A DNA stretch of 64,000 nt from JBCCOW01 sp038749105 (GCA_038749105.1 JBCDIM010000007.1:1-64000); one strand, 5' to 3'. Numbered from the stretch's first letter, positions 34,448-43,223 are shown. The notes: generated from the sequence alone by a model not told the origin. Program-made: numbers and translations.

Positions 34448-35953
34448 TCAATCGTCGCCGACTTCGACGGTGTAGTTGGGGCTTTCGCGGGTGATCTGGA
34501 TGTCGTGGGGGTGGGACTCGGCGAGTGACGCGCCGGTGATGCGGACGAACTGGGCTTTGCTGCGGAGGTCGTCGATGGTCTGGACGCCGCAGTAGCCCAT
34601 GCCGGCGCGGACACCGCCGACCATCTGGTAGACGAAGTCTTCGAGTGGGCCGCGGTAGGGGACGCGGCCCTCGACGCCCTCGGGGACGAGCTTGCCGTTG
34701 CCACCCCCGGAAGAGACACCGGTGAGGGCTTTGATTTTTTCGGCCTGGCCGTAGCGGTCGGCGGAGCCGGCGACCATGGCGCCTTCGGAGCCCATGCCGC
34801 GGTAGGTCTTGTAGCGTCGGCCGTGGTGGATGACGAGGTCACCGGGGGACTCGTCGAGGCCCGCGAAGAGTGAGCCGAGCATGACGACGGAGGCGCCGGC
34901 GGCGAGGGCTTTGGAGATGTCGCCGGAGTGCCGGATGCCACCGTCGGCGATGACGGGGACGCCGGCGTCGTTGGCGACGCTGACGGCGTTCATGATGGCG
35001 GTGATCTGGGGGACGCCGACGCCGGAGACGACGCGGGTGGTGCAGATCGAGCCGGGGCCGATCCCGACCTTGACGGCGTCGGCACCGGCGCTGATCAGGT
35101 CGGACGCGCCCTGGGCGGTGGCGACGTTGCCGGCGATGACCTCGATGCCGTAGCGGGCTTTGACGGCCTTGACGGTGTCCATGACGTTGGAGGAGTGGCC
35201 GTGGGCGGAGTCGACAACGATGACGTCGACCTCGGCTTCGATGAGGGCACCGACGCGGTCGAGCTGGTGGACGCCGACCGCGGCACCGACGCGGAGCCGG
35301 CCGCGGTCGTCGCGGCAGGCCAGGGGGAACTGGCTCTGCTTGGCGATGTCCCGCATGGTGATGAGCCCGGTGAGCTTGCCGGCCCCGTCGACGAGCAGCA
35401 GCTTCTCGACCTTGTTGCGGTTGAGGATGGACTCGGCCTTGTCGAGGGTGGTGTCGGGCGGCCCGGTGACGAGGTTGGAGGACATGACCTCGTGGACGGG
35501 TTTCTCGTCGTTGTCGAGGAACATCATGTCACGGCGGGTGATGATGCCGACGACTTTCTCGCCGGGCTGGCCGTCGACGGTGACGGGGACACCGGAGATG
35601 TGCTGCTCGGCCATGAGGCGGCGGGCCTCGGCGGACGGGGCGTCGGGGGGCAGGACGACGGGGTCGGTGATGACGCCGTTGGCCGAGCGTTTGACCTTGG
35701 TGACCTCGCGGACCTGTGCGGCCACGGAGAGGTTTTTGTGGATGACGCCAAGGCCGCCCTGCTGGGCGAGGGCGATGGCTAGAGCGGCCTCGGTGACGGT
35801 GTCCATCGGGGCCGAGAGCAGGGGGATGTTGAGGCGGATGCCTCGGGTGAGCTGGGTGGAGGTGTCGGCCTGGGCGGGGGTGATCTCGCTGCGGGCGGGC
35901 AGGAGCAGCACGTCGTCGAACGTCAGGCCTTCGGAGATGATCTTGGGTTCCAT
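34448..35953 (-). CDS. guaB: Inosine-5'-monophosphate dehydrogenase
   Basis: GuaB oxidises IMP to XMP with NAD+, the committed step to GMP. The 501-residue protein is full length: LTFDDVLLLPARSE, SAPMDTVTE, a CBS pair (about 95-205), DSAHGHSSNV, the catalytic loop GIGPGSICTTRVVSGVG with C304, GGIRHSGDISKALAAGA, MLGSLFAG, the flap RYKTYRGMGSEGAM and the late EGVEGRVPYRG. It is preceded by one of the best promoters of the window (35959-35987), whose -10 ends only 5 bases before the ATG. There is no Shine-Dalgarno, so the message is probably leaderless. guaA is not adjacent. Confidence 0.98.
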   Translation of the reverse strand: MEPKIISEGLTFDDVLLLPARSEITPAQADTSTQLTRGIRLNIPLLSAPMDTVTEAALAIALAQQGGLGVIHKNLSVAAQVREVTKVKRSANGVITDPVVLPPDAPSAEARRLMAEQHISGVPVTVDGQPGEKVVGIITRRDMMFLDNDEKPVHEVMSSNLVTGPPDTTLDKAESILNRNKVEKLLLVDGAGKLTGLITMRDIAKQSQFPLACRDDRGRLRVGAAVGVHQLDRVGALIEAEVDVIVVDSAHGHSSNVMDTVKAVKARYGIEVIAGNVATAQGASDLISAGADAVKVGIGPGSICTTRVVSGVGVPQITAIMNAVSVANDAGVPVIADGGIRHSGDISKALAAGASVVMLGSLFAGLDESPGDLVIHHGRRYKTYRGMGSEGAMVAGSADRYGQAEKIKALTGVSSGGGNGKLVPEGVEGRVPYRGPLEDFVYQMVGGVRAGMGYCGVQTIDDLRSKAQFVRITGASLAESHPHDIQITRESPNYTVEVGDD

Positions 35954-35958
35954 GCCCG

Positions 35959-35987
35959 ATTGTGGGGATGGTGTCGCCCCGCGTCAA
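35959..35987 (-). promoter_or_regulatory. Predicted leaderless guaB promoter
   Basis: On the minus strand TTGACG (35987-35982) and CACAAT (35964-35959) are spaced by 17 bases and the ATG follows after CGGGC. The predicted transcription start coincides with the A of the ATG. Confidence 0.6.
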
Positions 35988-36050
35988 GGGGGCGGAGGGC
36001 CTGAGCGTGTGAGATTGGGGTAAGACTTAGGCGAAGGGGCGGGCAGCGGA

Positions 36051-38318
36051 TCAGTTCTCGCGTTGCTGCTTGGCGTAGGCGAGGAGGTTCGCCATGAATC
36101 GGCTGGCGGTGGGGGTGGCGTAGCCGTCGATGCCCCACCAGCGGACACCCATGAGCCCGAGGCTGACGTCCTGTCGGCTGAAAACGACGGCGTCGCGTCG
36201 ATCGACCTGGATGACGGTCATGCTCAGGGCCCGCTGTTTGCCGCGGGCGAGCACGCTGGTGGGCCGCATAACCACAGAGCGGATCGGCTCGGCACCCGGC
36301 ACGCCCCGGCCGCGGGTGATTGGCGAACGGGAGCTGAGCCGGCGGACCCGCTCGCCCAGGGCCTCGCGGATCGCCTCTTCCATCGAATCGACGAACTGGC
36401 CCCGGCCGCCGAGGTTCTCGACAAACACGGTGCCGCCCTTCTCGACGAAGGCTTTGATGGCAGCGGCCTCGGCGGCGCTGAGCTCGACGGCTTCGACCGC
36501 GGCGAGGTGGAGCAGCGTGGCGTTGCTGTTGCCCACCTGTGCCAGGGGCATCTGCTGAACGGTCAGGTCGAGCCCGGTGTCGTTGAACAGGCGGTTCTTG
36601 AAGGCGGTCATGGCCTGGGGCTCAATGGTCCGGTTGTCGGCCCCGCCGACCCTGGCCCGGACCACGGTGACCCGTCCCTCGGTCCCGCGTGTCTGCCGCG
36701 CGACGAGTGGTGATTCGAGACGGGGCCGCATGACGCCACGCTCGGAAGCGGTCGCGTACAGGTTGACTGCGAACGCCCAGGCGGGGTCGTCGCCGGGGTT
36801 GGTGTCGGCCTGCCACCGCATACCCCAGTCGGCTCGGGGCATCACGATGAGGTCGCGGGCCCCGTTGTTGAGGGACATCACGCGGGTGCTCGCCCCTCGG
36901 GATACGGGCATGATCAGGCCCATGAGCGGGTGCTCGGGGCGGAGCGGCTGCATCCTGCCTAGCCTGGGGTACATGCGTTGGGCCAGCTCTTCGACGGAGC
37001 GGGCAAAGGTGGTGCTGTTCTTTTCGGGGTTGGCGACGATCATCCCGCCGTGATCGATATAGGCCTTGAGCTTGGCGACCTGGGCGTTATTGAGCTCGAG
37101 CGGCTCGCGCCCCGAGAGGTAGAGGATCGGTGTGCTGATCCAGTCTTGCCAGTCGCTCTCGATGGGGACGACGGACCAGCCCAGGTCGTTCTCCCGGTAT
37201 TCGGACATGAACTGGTTGAGGAAATACAGGTCGTTGGGGCGGTTGTTCCAGGCGTAGCGGGGCAGCTCGAGCTTGTTGATCCAGAGCGGGACGTTGCCGC
37301 GGGCCAGGAACATAAGGCAGAAGGCGGCTTCAGCCACGCCCTGGCCACGGTTGGAGTTGACCAGGTTGGCCGCGATGGCTTCGAACCAGTCTTCGCCGGA
37401 GAACCGGCGTTTGCCCGAAGCGAGGGCAACGCGTTCGATGCCGTAGATGTAGTAGCCGCCTCCGCCGTGCCCCCCGCCGCGCTTGGAGCTGGTGACCGGG
37501 CCGTTGCGGTCGAGGTAGTTGATGCCGCGCTGGATGGCGGCGGTGATGTTGGGCTCGGGCGTATCGCGGTCGCGGTGGAGCTGCTGCTGGGCGATGTAGA
37601 GGACGGTGAGCCCGGCACAGGCCATGGTCTTGCGAGACTCTTCCTCGGTGCTATAAGACCAGCCGCCGTCGCGGCGTTGCTCGTCGAGGAAGTGCTGGAC
37701 GGAATTTTCCCAGAACGCTTGGCGGACGCGGGCCCCACGCTTGACCGCCTGCCAGATCGCGAGCACGCCGTATTGGGTGGTGGAGTTGTCGATCCGCCGG
37801 ATGACGCGGCCGATCCTGGGGCGTGTTCCAAACTCGTCACCCGAGGTGACCCGAGGGTTGGGGTAGACCCAGTAATTGAACCGGCTGCGGTTACCAGTGC
37901 TGCGCAGGAGGTTGCCGGCATCGGACTCAAGCTGGCTCATGAACTGTTCGGGCAGGTAGGACCAGACGTGGGCCCGCAGGGCGACGCCATAGGTCCCGTG
38001 CATGTCGTTCTCACGCAGCCAGTTGATCGCCTTGTCGACGCGTGGGTCTTGCTTGGACTCGCCCGAAACCAGCAAGGCCAGGGTATTCAGAGCGGTCGGC
38101 CCTCCGAAGTTCTTGATCTCTCGCGGGTCGTTGGCGCCTTCGGGGTGGTATGAGGCGTGATGCCAAATCCCCTCTTCCGTCTGGAGGTTGTAGATACGGG
38201 TCTTGAGCCGTTCGATCTTCTTTTCGACCGCCTCGTGGGTGAGCTCCTGAGCAGTAACACCGGCGGCGACCGCCCATCCAACCAAACCGATCAGAATCAA
38301 GTGAGGGGAAACACGCAT
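36051..38318 (-). CDS. Exported DUF4159 protein with terpene-cyclase-like helical repeats
   Basis: A 755-residue exported protein. The ATG at 38318 begins a signal peptide (MRVSPHLILIGLVGWAVAAGVTAQ). Residues about 25-345 form an alpha/alpha toroid of the squalene-cyclase/prenyltransferase type (GPTALNTLALLVSGESKQDP, QYGVLAIWQAVKRG, RDGGWSYS, AFCLMFLARGNVP). Residues about 370-600 contain DUF4159-like sequence (FMSEYRENDLGWSVVPIESD, ILYLSGREPLELNNAQ, YIDHGGMIVANPE), a GATase-like fold. A second such fold may follow at 600-750 (FVEKGGTVFVENLGGRG). The catalytic DDTA motif of true cyclases is not visible, so enzyme activity is unlikely. It lies 74 bases downstream of the kinase gene on the same strand. 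Confidence 0.85.
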   Translation of the reverse strand: MRVSPHLILIGLVGWAVAAGVTAQELTHEAVEKKIERLKTRIYNLQTEEGIWHHASYHPEGANDPREIKNFGGPTALNTLALLVSGESKQDPRVDKAINWLRENDMHGTYGVALRAHVWSYLPEQFMSQLESDAGNLLRSTGNRSRFNYWVYPNPRVTSGDEFGTRPRIGRVIRRIDNSTTQYGVLAIWQAVKRGARVRQAFWENSVQHFLDEQRRDGGWSYSTEEESRKTMACAGLTVLYIAQQQLHRDRDTPEPNITAAIQRGINYLDRNGPVTSSKRGGGHGGGGYYIYGIERVALASGKRRFSGEDWFEAIAANLVNSNRGQGVAEAAFCLMFLARGNVPLWINKLELPRYAWNNRPNDLYFLNQFMSEYRENDLGWSVVPIESDWQDWISTPILYLSGREPLELNNAQVAKLKAYIDHGGMIVANPEKNSTTFARSVEELAQRMYPRLGRMQPLRPEHPLMGLIMPVSRGASTRVMSLNNGARDLIVMPRADWGMRWQADTNPGDDPAWAFAVNLYATASERGVMRPRLESPLVARQTRGTEGRVTVVRARVGGADNRTIEPQAMTAFKNRLFNDTGLDLTVQQMPLAQVGNSNATLLHLAAVEAVELSAAEAAAIKAFVEKGGTVFVENLGGRGQFVDSMEEAIREALGERVRRLSSRSPITRGRGVPGAEPIRSVVMRPTSVLARGKQRALSMTVIQVDRRDAVVFSRQDVSLGLMGVRWWGIDGYATPTASRFMANLLAYAKQQREN

Positions 38319-38327
38319 AGACAATAG

Positions 38328-38333
38328 ATTATA
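38328..38333 (-). promoter_or_regulatory. Consensus TATAAT upstream of the DUF4159 gene
   Basis: A perfect TATAAT on the minus strand ends 9 bases before the ATG at 38318, giving a leader of at most a few nucleotides. The -35 region is weak. Confidence 0.5.
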
Positions 38334-38392
38334 ACGCCATAGAGCCCCAAAACCATGGCTGCGGGACGGACGAGGAGGCGACGACGGGGCGA

Positions 38393-39247
38393 TCAGGACG
38401 CCGAACGGCCGGCCACTGGCGGAATCCGCGTGGCCTGGGCCTGGGCGATCTCGAGGCGTTCGGCGACCTGTTGCATGCTGCCGGGTCGGCTTGGCGGATC
38501 GGTGGCAATGCAGTCCATCACCAGCGTCGAGAGCGCGGGGGGCACCAGATCGTTGTGCTCCACCGGTGGAGCCGGGCTCTCGGGCCGCGATGCCCGCACC
38601 TGCATCCCCGCCTCGCCCTTAGGGATCATGGTCGGGACATAGTGGCCCGTCAGCAGCCAGTACATCGTGGCCCCCAGGTTGAACACGTCGGTCTGTGGGG
38701 TGATCGCCCGCCGCTTGACCTGTTCGGGAGCGATGTAGTCCGGCGTGCCCTGGATCCGCTCCTTCACCGTCCCGATCGCGCACGACTGCCCGAAATCAAT
38801 CAGCTTGATCCCCCCATCCCGGTCCAGCATCATGTTGTTGGGCTTGATGTCCGCATGCACATACCCCGCCTTGTGCATGGCCCCCAAAGCTTCGGCTGCC
38901 TGGATCATGATCTCGCAGAACCGGTCGATGTCCTCGACCTGGAAGGCCTCGAGGGTCTTGCCCTCCACAAGCTCCATCAAGACCAGCACCTCCGAGGTCC
39001 GGATCAGAGCCCGCTGGCGGATGAGTTTGAAGCTTCGACGGATGCGCGGGTGGTCGATCGCCGACGCGACCTCGTGCTCGTGGATCGCTTGATCCAGAAA
39101 CCGTTGATCACTCGGGCCAGTCTTGGTCACCCGCTTCAGGCAGAACTTCTCGCCGGTCTCGTTGCACACTTCAAACAGCGTGCTCCCCGCCCCCTTCCCG
39201 AGCGTCTGCAGCACGTCGTAGCCAGCAATCTGATACGCAATACTCAT
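38393..39247 (-). CDS. Soluble serine/threonine protein kinase (non-RD type)
   Basis: A 284-residue Hanks-type kinase with only the catalytic domain and no membrane helix. It shows a glycine loop LGKGAGSTLFEV (16-27), the ATP-anchoring lysine K38 in FCLKRV, the catalytic loop HADIKPNNMML (131-141) with D133 and N137/N138, DFG at 151-153, the activation segment QGTPDYIAPEQ and TDVFNLGATMYWLLTG. The usual Arg of HRD is Ala (HAD), so activation-loop phosphorylation may not control it. A proline-rich segment (VRASRPESPAPPVEHN) interrupts the C-lobe. It is followed by the DUF4159 gene, which may share its transcript. Confidence 0.93.
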   Translation of the reverse strand: MSIAYQIAGYDVLQTLGKGAGSTLFEVCNETGEKFCLKRVTKTGPSDQRFLDQAIHEHEVASAIDHPRIRRSFKLIRQRALIRTSEVLVLMELVEGKTLEAFQVEDIDRFCEIMIQAAEALGAMHKAGYVHADIKPNNMMLDRDGGIKLIDFGQSCAIGTVKERIQGTPDYIAPEQVKRRAITPQTDVFNLGATMYWLLTGHYVPTMIPKGEAGMQVRASRPESPAPPVEHNDLVPPALSTLVMDCIATDPPSRPGSMQQVAERLEIAQAQATRIPPVAGRSAS

Positions 39248-39574
39248 AACAACAGCCTACTGCCCGCATGCCGCCAAAAATGCGACGATTGCCGGGCTTT
39301 GCGGCAGCCTTGATGTCCTGCAAATGACCGAATAACGGATACTCACACGATACTCGCTATCCAAACACCGGGCAAACGATTAGGGCTGAATATCGACAGG
39401 CTCAGGGCTTCAGCAGCTTCCTCATGGCTCAAAGGCCGGCTGCCATGGCATCGTCGCCCCAGAGCAACGCACCGGCGTGGACATTCTTTCACCCTATCCG
39501 CCTAACGGAACCCTATCGATATCAGGACAGTCTGGTGCCCTTCCGCTCACCCGGCTGTCTCTGCAGGTCGCGGC
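39248..39574. other. Intergenic region between amidase and kinase genes
   Basis: A 327-base gap, somewhat poorer in GC than its flanks. Apart from the kinase -10 hexamer at its left edge I see no gene, terminator or repeat. Short open frames in it lack codon bias and family resemblance. Confidence 0.5.
39254..39259 (-). promoter_or_regulatory. Putative -10 hexamer of leaderless kinase gene
   Basis: TAGGCT on the minus strand ends 6 bases before the ATG at 39247. There is no Shine-Dalgarno and the -35 region is poor (CATTTT at 17 bases). Confidence 0.35.
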
Positions 39575-40213
39575 TTATCGGAGCAGGCTGTTTTCAAACC
39601 AAGGCACCGGGAAGTGGGGGTTGGTCCCGGCGGCTGCTTCGGTCGGCTGGCCCACGCGTAGGAACACCCGCTCGGCGGGGATGCCGTAGCGAGCCTGGAG
39701 ACGCCGAACCAGCCACACGAGCTCGCGTAGCTGCTCGTCCGTTGCCGGCCGGTTGGCGGTGTCGCCAATGAGACAGATCCCGATCGCGTTCTCGTGATAC
39801 CAGTCCGCGCCTCGGCCCTCGCCCAGATACGCCCCCGCCGACTGGGCGTGCCAGCGATAGCTGGTCGTCGTCCGCCCGTCGCGGTCCCCCGACCCGTTGT
39901 TGATCACCATGTGGTAGCCGCTGTCCGATCGACCGGCTGAGCGGTAGATGTCGTCGAGGTCCGTCAGCCCGCCGAGATGACCACGGCTGTCATGAATGAC
40001 GATCGCACGCCAGCCACGCTCCGTGTCCGCACGCTGGAACTGAAAGAGCATCTCTTCGGGCGAGCCGCTGCGACCGGGGTGATCGACCGACGAAAGCGTC
40101 ACGCCCGGCCGGGGCACCCCGGCGTCCGGCTCCAGCCACAACAGCAGCCCACTGACCAGGGTCATTCCCACGATCAAAGAGCTGAGCACCGCAATGTTTC
40201 GTTTATCCGGCAT
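39575..40213 (-). CDS. N-acetylmuramoyl-L-alanine amidase (Amidase_2/PGRP fold), membrane-anchored
   Basis: A 212-residue amidase-like protein that would cut the MurNAc-L-Ala bond of peptidoglycan or its fragments. The ATG at 40213 follows GGAG and begins a single N-terminal helix (NIAVLSSLIVGMTLVSGLLLWL), a membrane anchor or signal. The Amidase_2 core shows WRAIVIHDSRGHLGGLTDLDD with the first zinc His, YHMVINNGSGDRDG with the second region, AGAYLGEGRGADWYHENAIGICLIGD and the closing helix ELVWLVRRLQARYGIP, a typical PGRP pattern. The third zinc ligand, expected near the C-terminus, is not obvious (FLRVGQPTEAAAGTNPHFP). Activity is therefore likely but not certain. Confidence 0.85.
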   Translation of the reverse strand: MPDKRNIAVLSSLIVGMTLVSGLLLWLEPDAGVPRPGVTLSSVDHPGRSGSPEEMLFQFQRADTERGWRAIVIHDSRGHLGGLTDLDDIYRSAGRSDSGYHMVINNGSGDRDGRTTTSYRWHAQSAGAYLGEGRGADWYHENAIGICLIGDTANRPATDEQLRELVWLVRRLQARYGIPAERVFLRVGQPTEAAAGTNPHFPVPWFENSLLR

Positions 40214-40380
40214 CTTCTCCGACCCTTCCCTGGTCGAATCAGGCGGCACAGCCCCCCCTCGAAGGCTAGACGCTCGATGGCTGCGGGTCTTTTGCCCACG
40301 TCTTCGTACTTTTCGACCAGATGCCGAGGCCACTTTGAAGTTTGCCCCCTCCCGGGGCGATAAAAACCGGCTCAGCAAGC

Positions 40381-40626
40381 CTAGCGGTCGTCCGGCGGCG
40401 TCAGCCGGAGGCGCAAAGCCTTGCGGTCTACTCCGAACTCATCCGGCTCATCCGTGGGCCGGAACTCCCCCCGAAGCGCGAGATAGCGGTCGTACTGCGT
40501 CCGGTCTCGCTTCTCGGTAAACGGCGATCGCGCACAGCCCCAACCCCCAAGCAGCATCAGACAGACCCCCACCGCCGCCGCCCATCCGCCGATCTTCTCC
40601 CATATGTGCCGCTTCCGTGCGTCCAT
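40381..40626 (-). CDS. Small hypothetical membrane-anchored or lipoprotein-like protein
   Basis: An 81-residue protein with a positively charged N-terminus, one hydrophobic helix (GGWAAAVGVCLMLLGGWGC) and a short soluble tail RSPFTEKRDRTQYDRYLALRG and beyond. The cysteine at the end of the helix could be a lipidation site, but the lipobox is imperfect (G-W-G before Cys). It starts 9 bases after the stop of the zinc ribbon gene on the same strand, so it is probably the second gene of that unit. A TTGAGG/TAGGAT pair spaced by 17 bases lies upstream, but its -10 overlaps the TAG stop of the upstream gene. I recognise no family. Confidence 0.6.
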   Translation of the reverse strand: MDARKRHIWEKIGGWAAAVGVCLMLLGGWGCARSPFTEKRDRTQYDRYLALRGEFRPTDEPDEFGVDRKALRLRLTPPDDR

Positions 40627-40635
40627 CTCTGGATC

Positions 40636-41778
40636 CTAACCCGCCGCACACCCCCCCTCAACCCGCGACGGCCCCTCTGCCGGCAAATCCTGCAAGTTCT
40701 CGGCTGAGCCTCGCTCATCGTCGCCCGCCCCAGCCGATCCGCCCCCGCCCCGGCCCCCGGCCCCCACGCCAGACAACGCCGACCCCAACGCTCTGGCTAC
40801 CCGCCACGACTCCCACCACCACGCCCCCATCACCAGCACGACCACCCCGGCCGCCGCCTGCAACGCCCAGAGAAACACCTCGCCCCGTCCCCACCACGCC
40901 GGCCGCCAATCCAACGCCTCCGCCGCTGCCATCCCAGACCCCATCAGCATGATCACCGCGGCCGCCACCGCACACCGCCGCCACGCCCGCCGCACCGCCG
41001 CCGTCGCCAGCGTCGCCCCCCGCGTGCCGCTCCGCACCGCCAGCCCGTACACCCACCGCCACCCGCTGAGCACCCCCAGCCCCCCGACCACCACCCCCGT
41101 GCAGATCAGCCCGTCCCATACCCGCCAGTGCCCTTTGAGCGGGTCCCCCACCATGAACCCGCCCAGCAGGCCGAACACCAGCAGCAGCGCACCCGCCATC
41201 GTCCACCACCGTCCCACCACCCGGTCGCTGATCAGCCGCAGCGACCAACCGCGGCCGACGCGCCACCGCCCGCGCTCCGTGGACCCCGCCCCCGCACCCG
41301 CCCCTATCCCAGGCTCCGGCGTGCACAGCCGCCACAGCCCCGCCGCCGCCCACAGCATCCCAAACGACCCACCCAGCACCCCCGCTCCCGCCACCCGCCG
41401 GACCCCCTCCCAATCCACCCGCGTCAGCCCCGTCACCCCCGGCCCCACCAGAACCCACCCCACCCACCTGCCTTGCCCCGCGTCGCCCGAGAGCAGGACA
41501 TGCCAAGCCCAGCCCGCGGCCACCCCCGCCGTCACCCCCATCGGGAACCACCACACCCCACGCCGCAGCCCCTTGGCCCCCCGCTGAAGCCGAGACACCC
41601 ACCGCGGGTCCGCTCGGTCCAATAGCCGTGCCGGCTCCACCGCCGTCATCCCACAGCCACACTCCGGACACCCGTCCGCGACCACCAACCCCGCCAGGTC
41701 GTAGCCGCACGCCACACACGTCCCCGCGCCGACCGCCCCCCCTTGCTCGTCCGCCACCACATACGACCGGACCGGCAT
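40636..41778 (-). CDS. Membrane protein with N-terminal CGYDL zinc ribbon
   Basis: A 380-residue protein of unknown function. Near the N-terminus a four-cysteine zinc ribbon, CVACGYDLAGLVVADGCPEC (about 20-39), has the CGYDL pattern I associate with planctomycetes. It is followed by about eight hydrophobic helices rich in Trp, Gly and Val, and a Gly/Asp-rich cytoplasmic tail. I favour the ATG at 41778 (MPVRSYVVADEQ) because GGAAAG lies just upstream. An ATG at 41793 is possible. In-frame starts further up run into a tandem repeat and are unlikely. It is followed after 9 bases by the small lipoprotein-like gene. Confidence 0.7.
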   Translation of the reverse strand: MPVRSYVVADEQGGAVGAGTCVACGYDLAGLVVADGCPECGCGMTAVEPARLLDRADPRWVSRLQRGAKGLRRGVWWFPMGVTAGVAAGWAWHVLLSGDAGQGRWVGWVLVGPGVTGLTRVDWEGVRRVAGAGVLGGSFGMLWAAAGLWRLCTPEPGIGAGAGAGSTERGRWRVGRGWSLRLISDRVVGRWWTMAGALLLVFGLLGGFMVGDPLKGHWRVWDGLICTGVVVGGLGVLSGWRWVYGLAVRSGTRGATLATAAVRRAWRRCAVAAAVIMLMGSGMAAAEALDWRPAWWGRGEVFLWALQAAAGVVVLVMGAWWWESWRVARALGSALSGVGAGGRGGGGSAGAGDDERGSAENLQDLPAEGPSRVEGGCAAG

Positions 41779-41897
41779 CACGCTTTCCAGCATGTCGCAC
41801 CTCGTATCCAAGCAAACCACACAGAACGTGAGCCACGGCCCTATCCCGACCATCCATCCAACGTGCCGCGACCCCCAGCGGTTCAAACGCAAACCGT

Positions 41898-41925
41898 ATC
41901 GCACATCAAACATCGCACATCGAAC
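41898..41925. repeat. Tandem 14-bp low-GC repeat
   Basis: Two head-to-tail units, ATCGCACATCAAAC and ATCGCACATCGAAC, differ at one base and are followed by a partial third (ATCACTCTAAAC) that runs into the -10-like hexamer of cca. They lie in the divergent gap between the zinc ribbon gene and cca. Confidence 0.6.
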
Positions 41926-41932
41926 ATCACTC

Positions 41933-41938
41933 TAAACT
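41933..41938 (+). promoter_or_regulatory. Putative -10 hexamer of leaderless cca
   Basis: TAAACT ends 6 bases before the ATG at 41945, the same hexamer and spacing as at the M16 gene. There is no Shine-Dalgarno. Confidence 0.4.
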
Positions 41939-41944
41939 CGCCCC

Positions 41945-43201
41945 ATGGCGGACGCCGCACACCCATCCCATGACCCTGTTGCGCTGCGAGACGCCGCCCT
42001 CGACATCATCGCCGCCCTCCGTGACGCCGGCCACACCGCCTTTCTCGCCGGCGGCTGCGTCCGTGACGCGCTGCTCGGCCAAACCCCCAAGGACTACGAC
42101 GTCGCCACCGACGCCACCCCCGACCGCGTCCAACAGCTCTGGCCCCGCTCCAACGCCGTCGGCGAAGCCTTCGGCGTCGTCCTCTGCTATTCGGGCAAGA
42201 CCCCCAATCGCATCACCACCGAGGTCGCAACCTTCCGCACCGAGTCCACCTACTCCGACGGCCGACGCCCCGACGCCGTCACCTTCACCACCGCCGAGCA
42301 CGACGCGGAGCGGCGCGACTTAACGATCAACGGCCTCTTCGCTAGCCCGAACCTCGAAAACCCCAACGAGCCTGACCAAATCATCGACTTCATCGACGGC
42401 CAGGCCGACCTCGGCGCTCGTGTCATCCGTGCGATCGGCGATCCCAACCGACGCTTCGCCGAGGACTACCTCCGCATGCTCCGGGCCGTCCGCTTCGCCG
42501 CCCGCCTCCGCTTCACCCTCGACCCCGCGACCGCCGACGCCATCCGCCAACACGCCCCCAAGCTCGACCGCATCGCCCGCGAACGCATCGGTGACGAAGT
42601 CCGCCGAACGCTCATGGGCCCGAACCCCGACCTTGCCGTCGAACTGCTCTTTCAACTCGGTCTGTTCGAGGCGGTCCTTGGCAGATCCTTCAACACATTA
42701 ACCACTTGGTTTGAGAGGCTCGACCCGGAGACCGACTACGCCTCCCGTTTGGCTCTACTCGGAAAAACCTTGTCTCCACCTCCGCCACTCGACGGTTGGC
42801 GATCCAAGCTCTGCCTGACCAACGCTGAAGACCAGGCGCTCAAACAAACCGTCTCGCAGTTCGTCAATCGCGGTGACAGCGACGCCGACCAACCCATCGC
42901 CCTACAAAAACGCTGGTTTGCCCACCCCCGCACCGACCAGGTCCTCCGCCACTGGGCCACCGTCTTCTCGCCCGAGCAGGCCGACGACGCCCGCCAACGC
43001 ATGCACGCCCTCGCCAATGACGGCATCGGCCTCGCCCCGCCCCCCCTGCTCACCGGCGACCACCTCATTGCTGCAGGGTTCACCCCAGGCCCCGCCTTCA
43101 AGACGCTGCTCGACGCCGTCTACGACGCCCAGCTCGACGGCCGAGTGACCACCACCCAGCAAGCCCTCGCCCTGGCGAAGCAGTCCCAGCCTGCCCCTTA
43201 G
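41945..43201 (+). CDS. cca: CCA tRNA nucleotidyltransferase / poly(A) polymerase family
   Basis: A class II nucleotidyltransferase that adds or repairs the 3' CCA end of tRNA. Some relatives are poly(A) polymerases. The 418-residue protein has the head-domain motifs AFLAGGCVRDALLG, KDYDVATDATPD with the catalytic acidic pair, TTEVATFRTE, the template motif RRDLTINGLFASP, FIDGQADLGARVIRAIGDP and the neck motif FAEDYLRMLRAVRFAARLRF. A C-terminal helical region follows and lacks an HD domain. The sequence alone does not separate CCA-adding from poly(A) activity, but no second copy is in the window. The GERRAL neighbourhood reads KLDRIARERIGDE. Confidence 0.93.
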   Translation: MADAAHPSHDPVALRDAALDIIAALRDAGHTAFLAGGCVRDALLGQTPKDYDVATDATPDRVQQLWPRSNAVGEAFGVVLCYSGKTPNRITTEVATFRTESTYSDGRRPDAVTFTTAEHDAERRDLTINGLFASPNLENPNEPDQIIDFIDGQADLGARVIRAIGDPNRRFAEDYLRMLRAVRFAARLRFTLDPATADAIRQHAPKLDRIARERIGDEVRRTLMGPNPDLAVELLFQLGLFEAVLGRSFNTLTTWFERLDPETDYASRLALLGKTLSPPPPLDGWRSKLCLTNAEDQALKQTVSQFVNRGDSDADQPIALQKRWFAHPRTDQVLRHWATVFSPEQADDARQRMHALANDGIGLAPPPLLTGDHLIAAGFTPGPAFKTLLDAVYDAQLDGRVTTTQQALALAKQSQPAP

Positions 43202-43223
43202 CCCCCGTGGCCTCCCCGATCCC

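Noticed and set aside
39424..39771. Short open frames in and beside the gap between kinase and amidase genes
   Set aside because: No Shine-Dalgarno, -10 hexamer or family resemblance, and they partly overlap the amidase gene on the other strand.
40633..40661. TTGAGG-17-TAGGAT before the small lipoprotein-like gene as a promoter
   Set aside because: The hexamer includes the TAG stop of the upstream gene, only 9 bases away. It may be real, but co-transcription is simpler, so it is not counted in the leaderless set.
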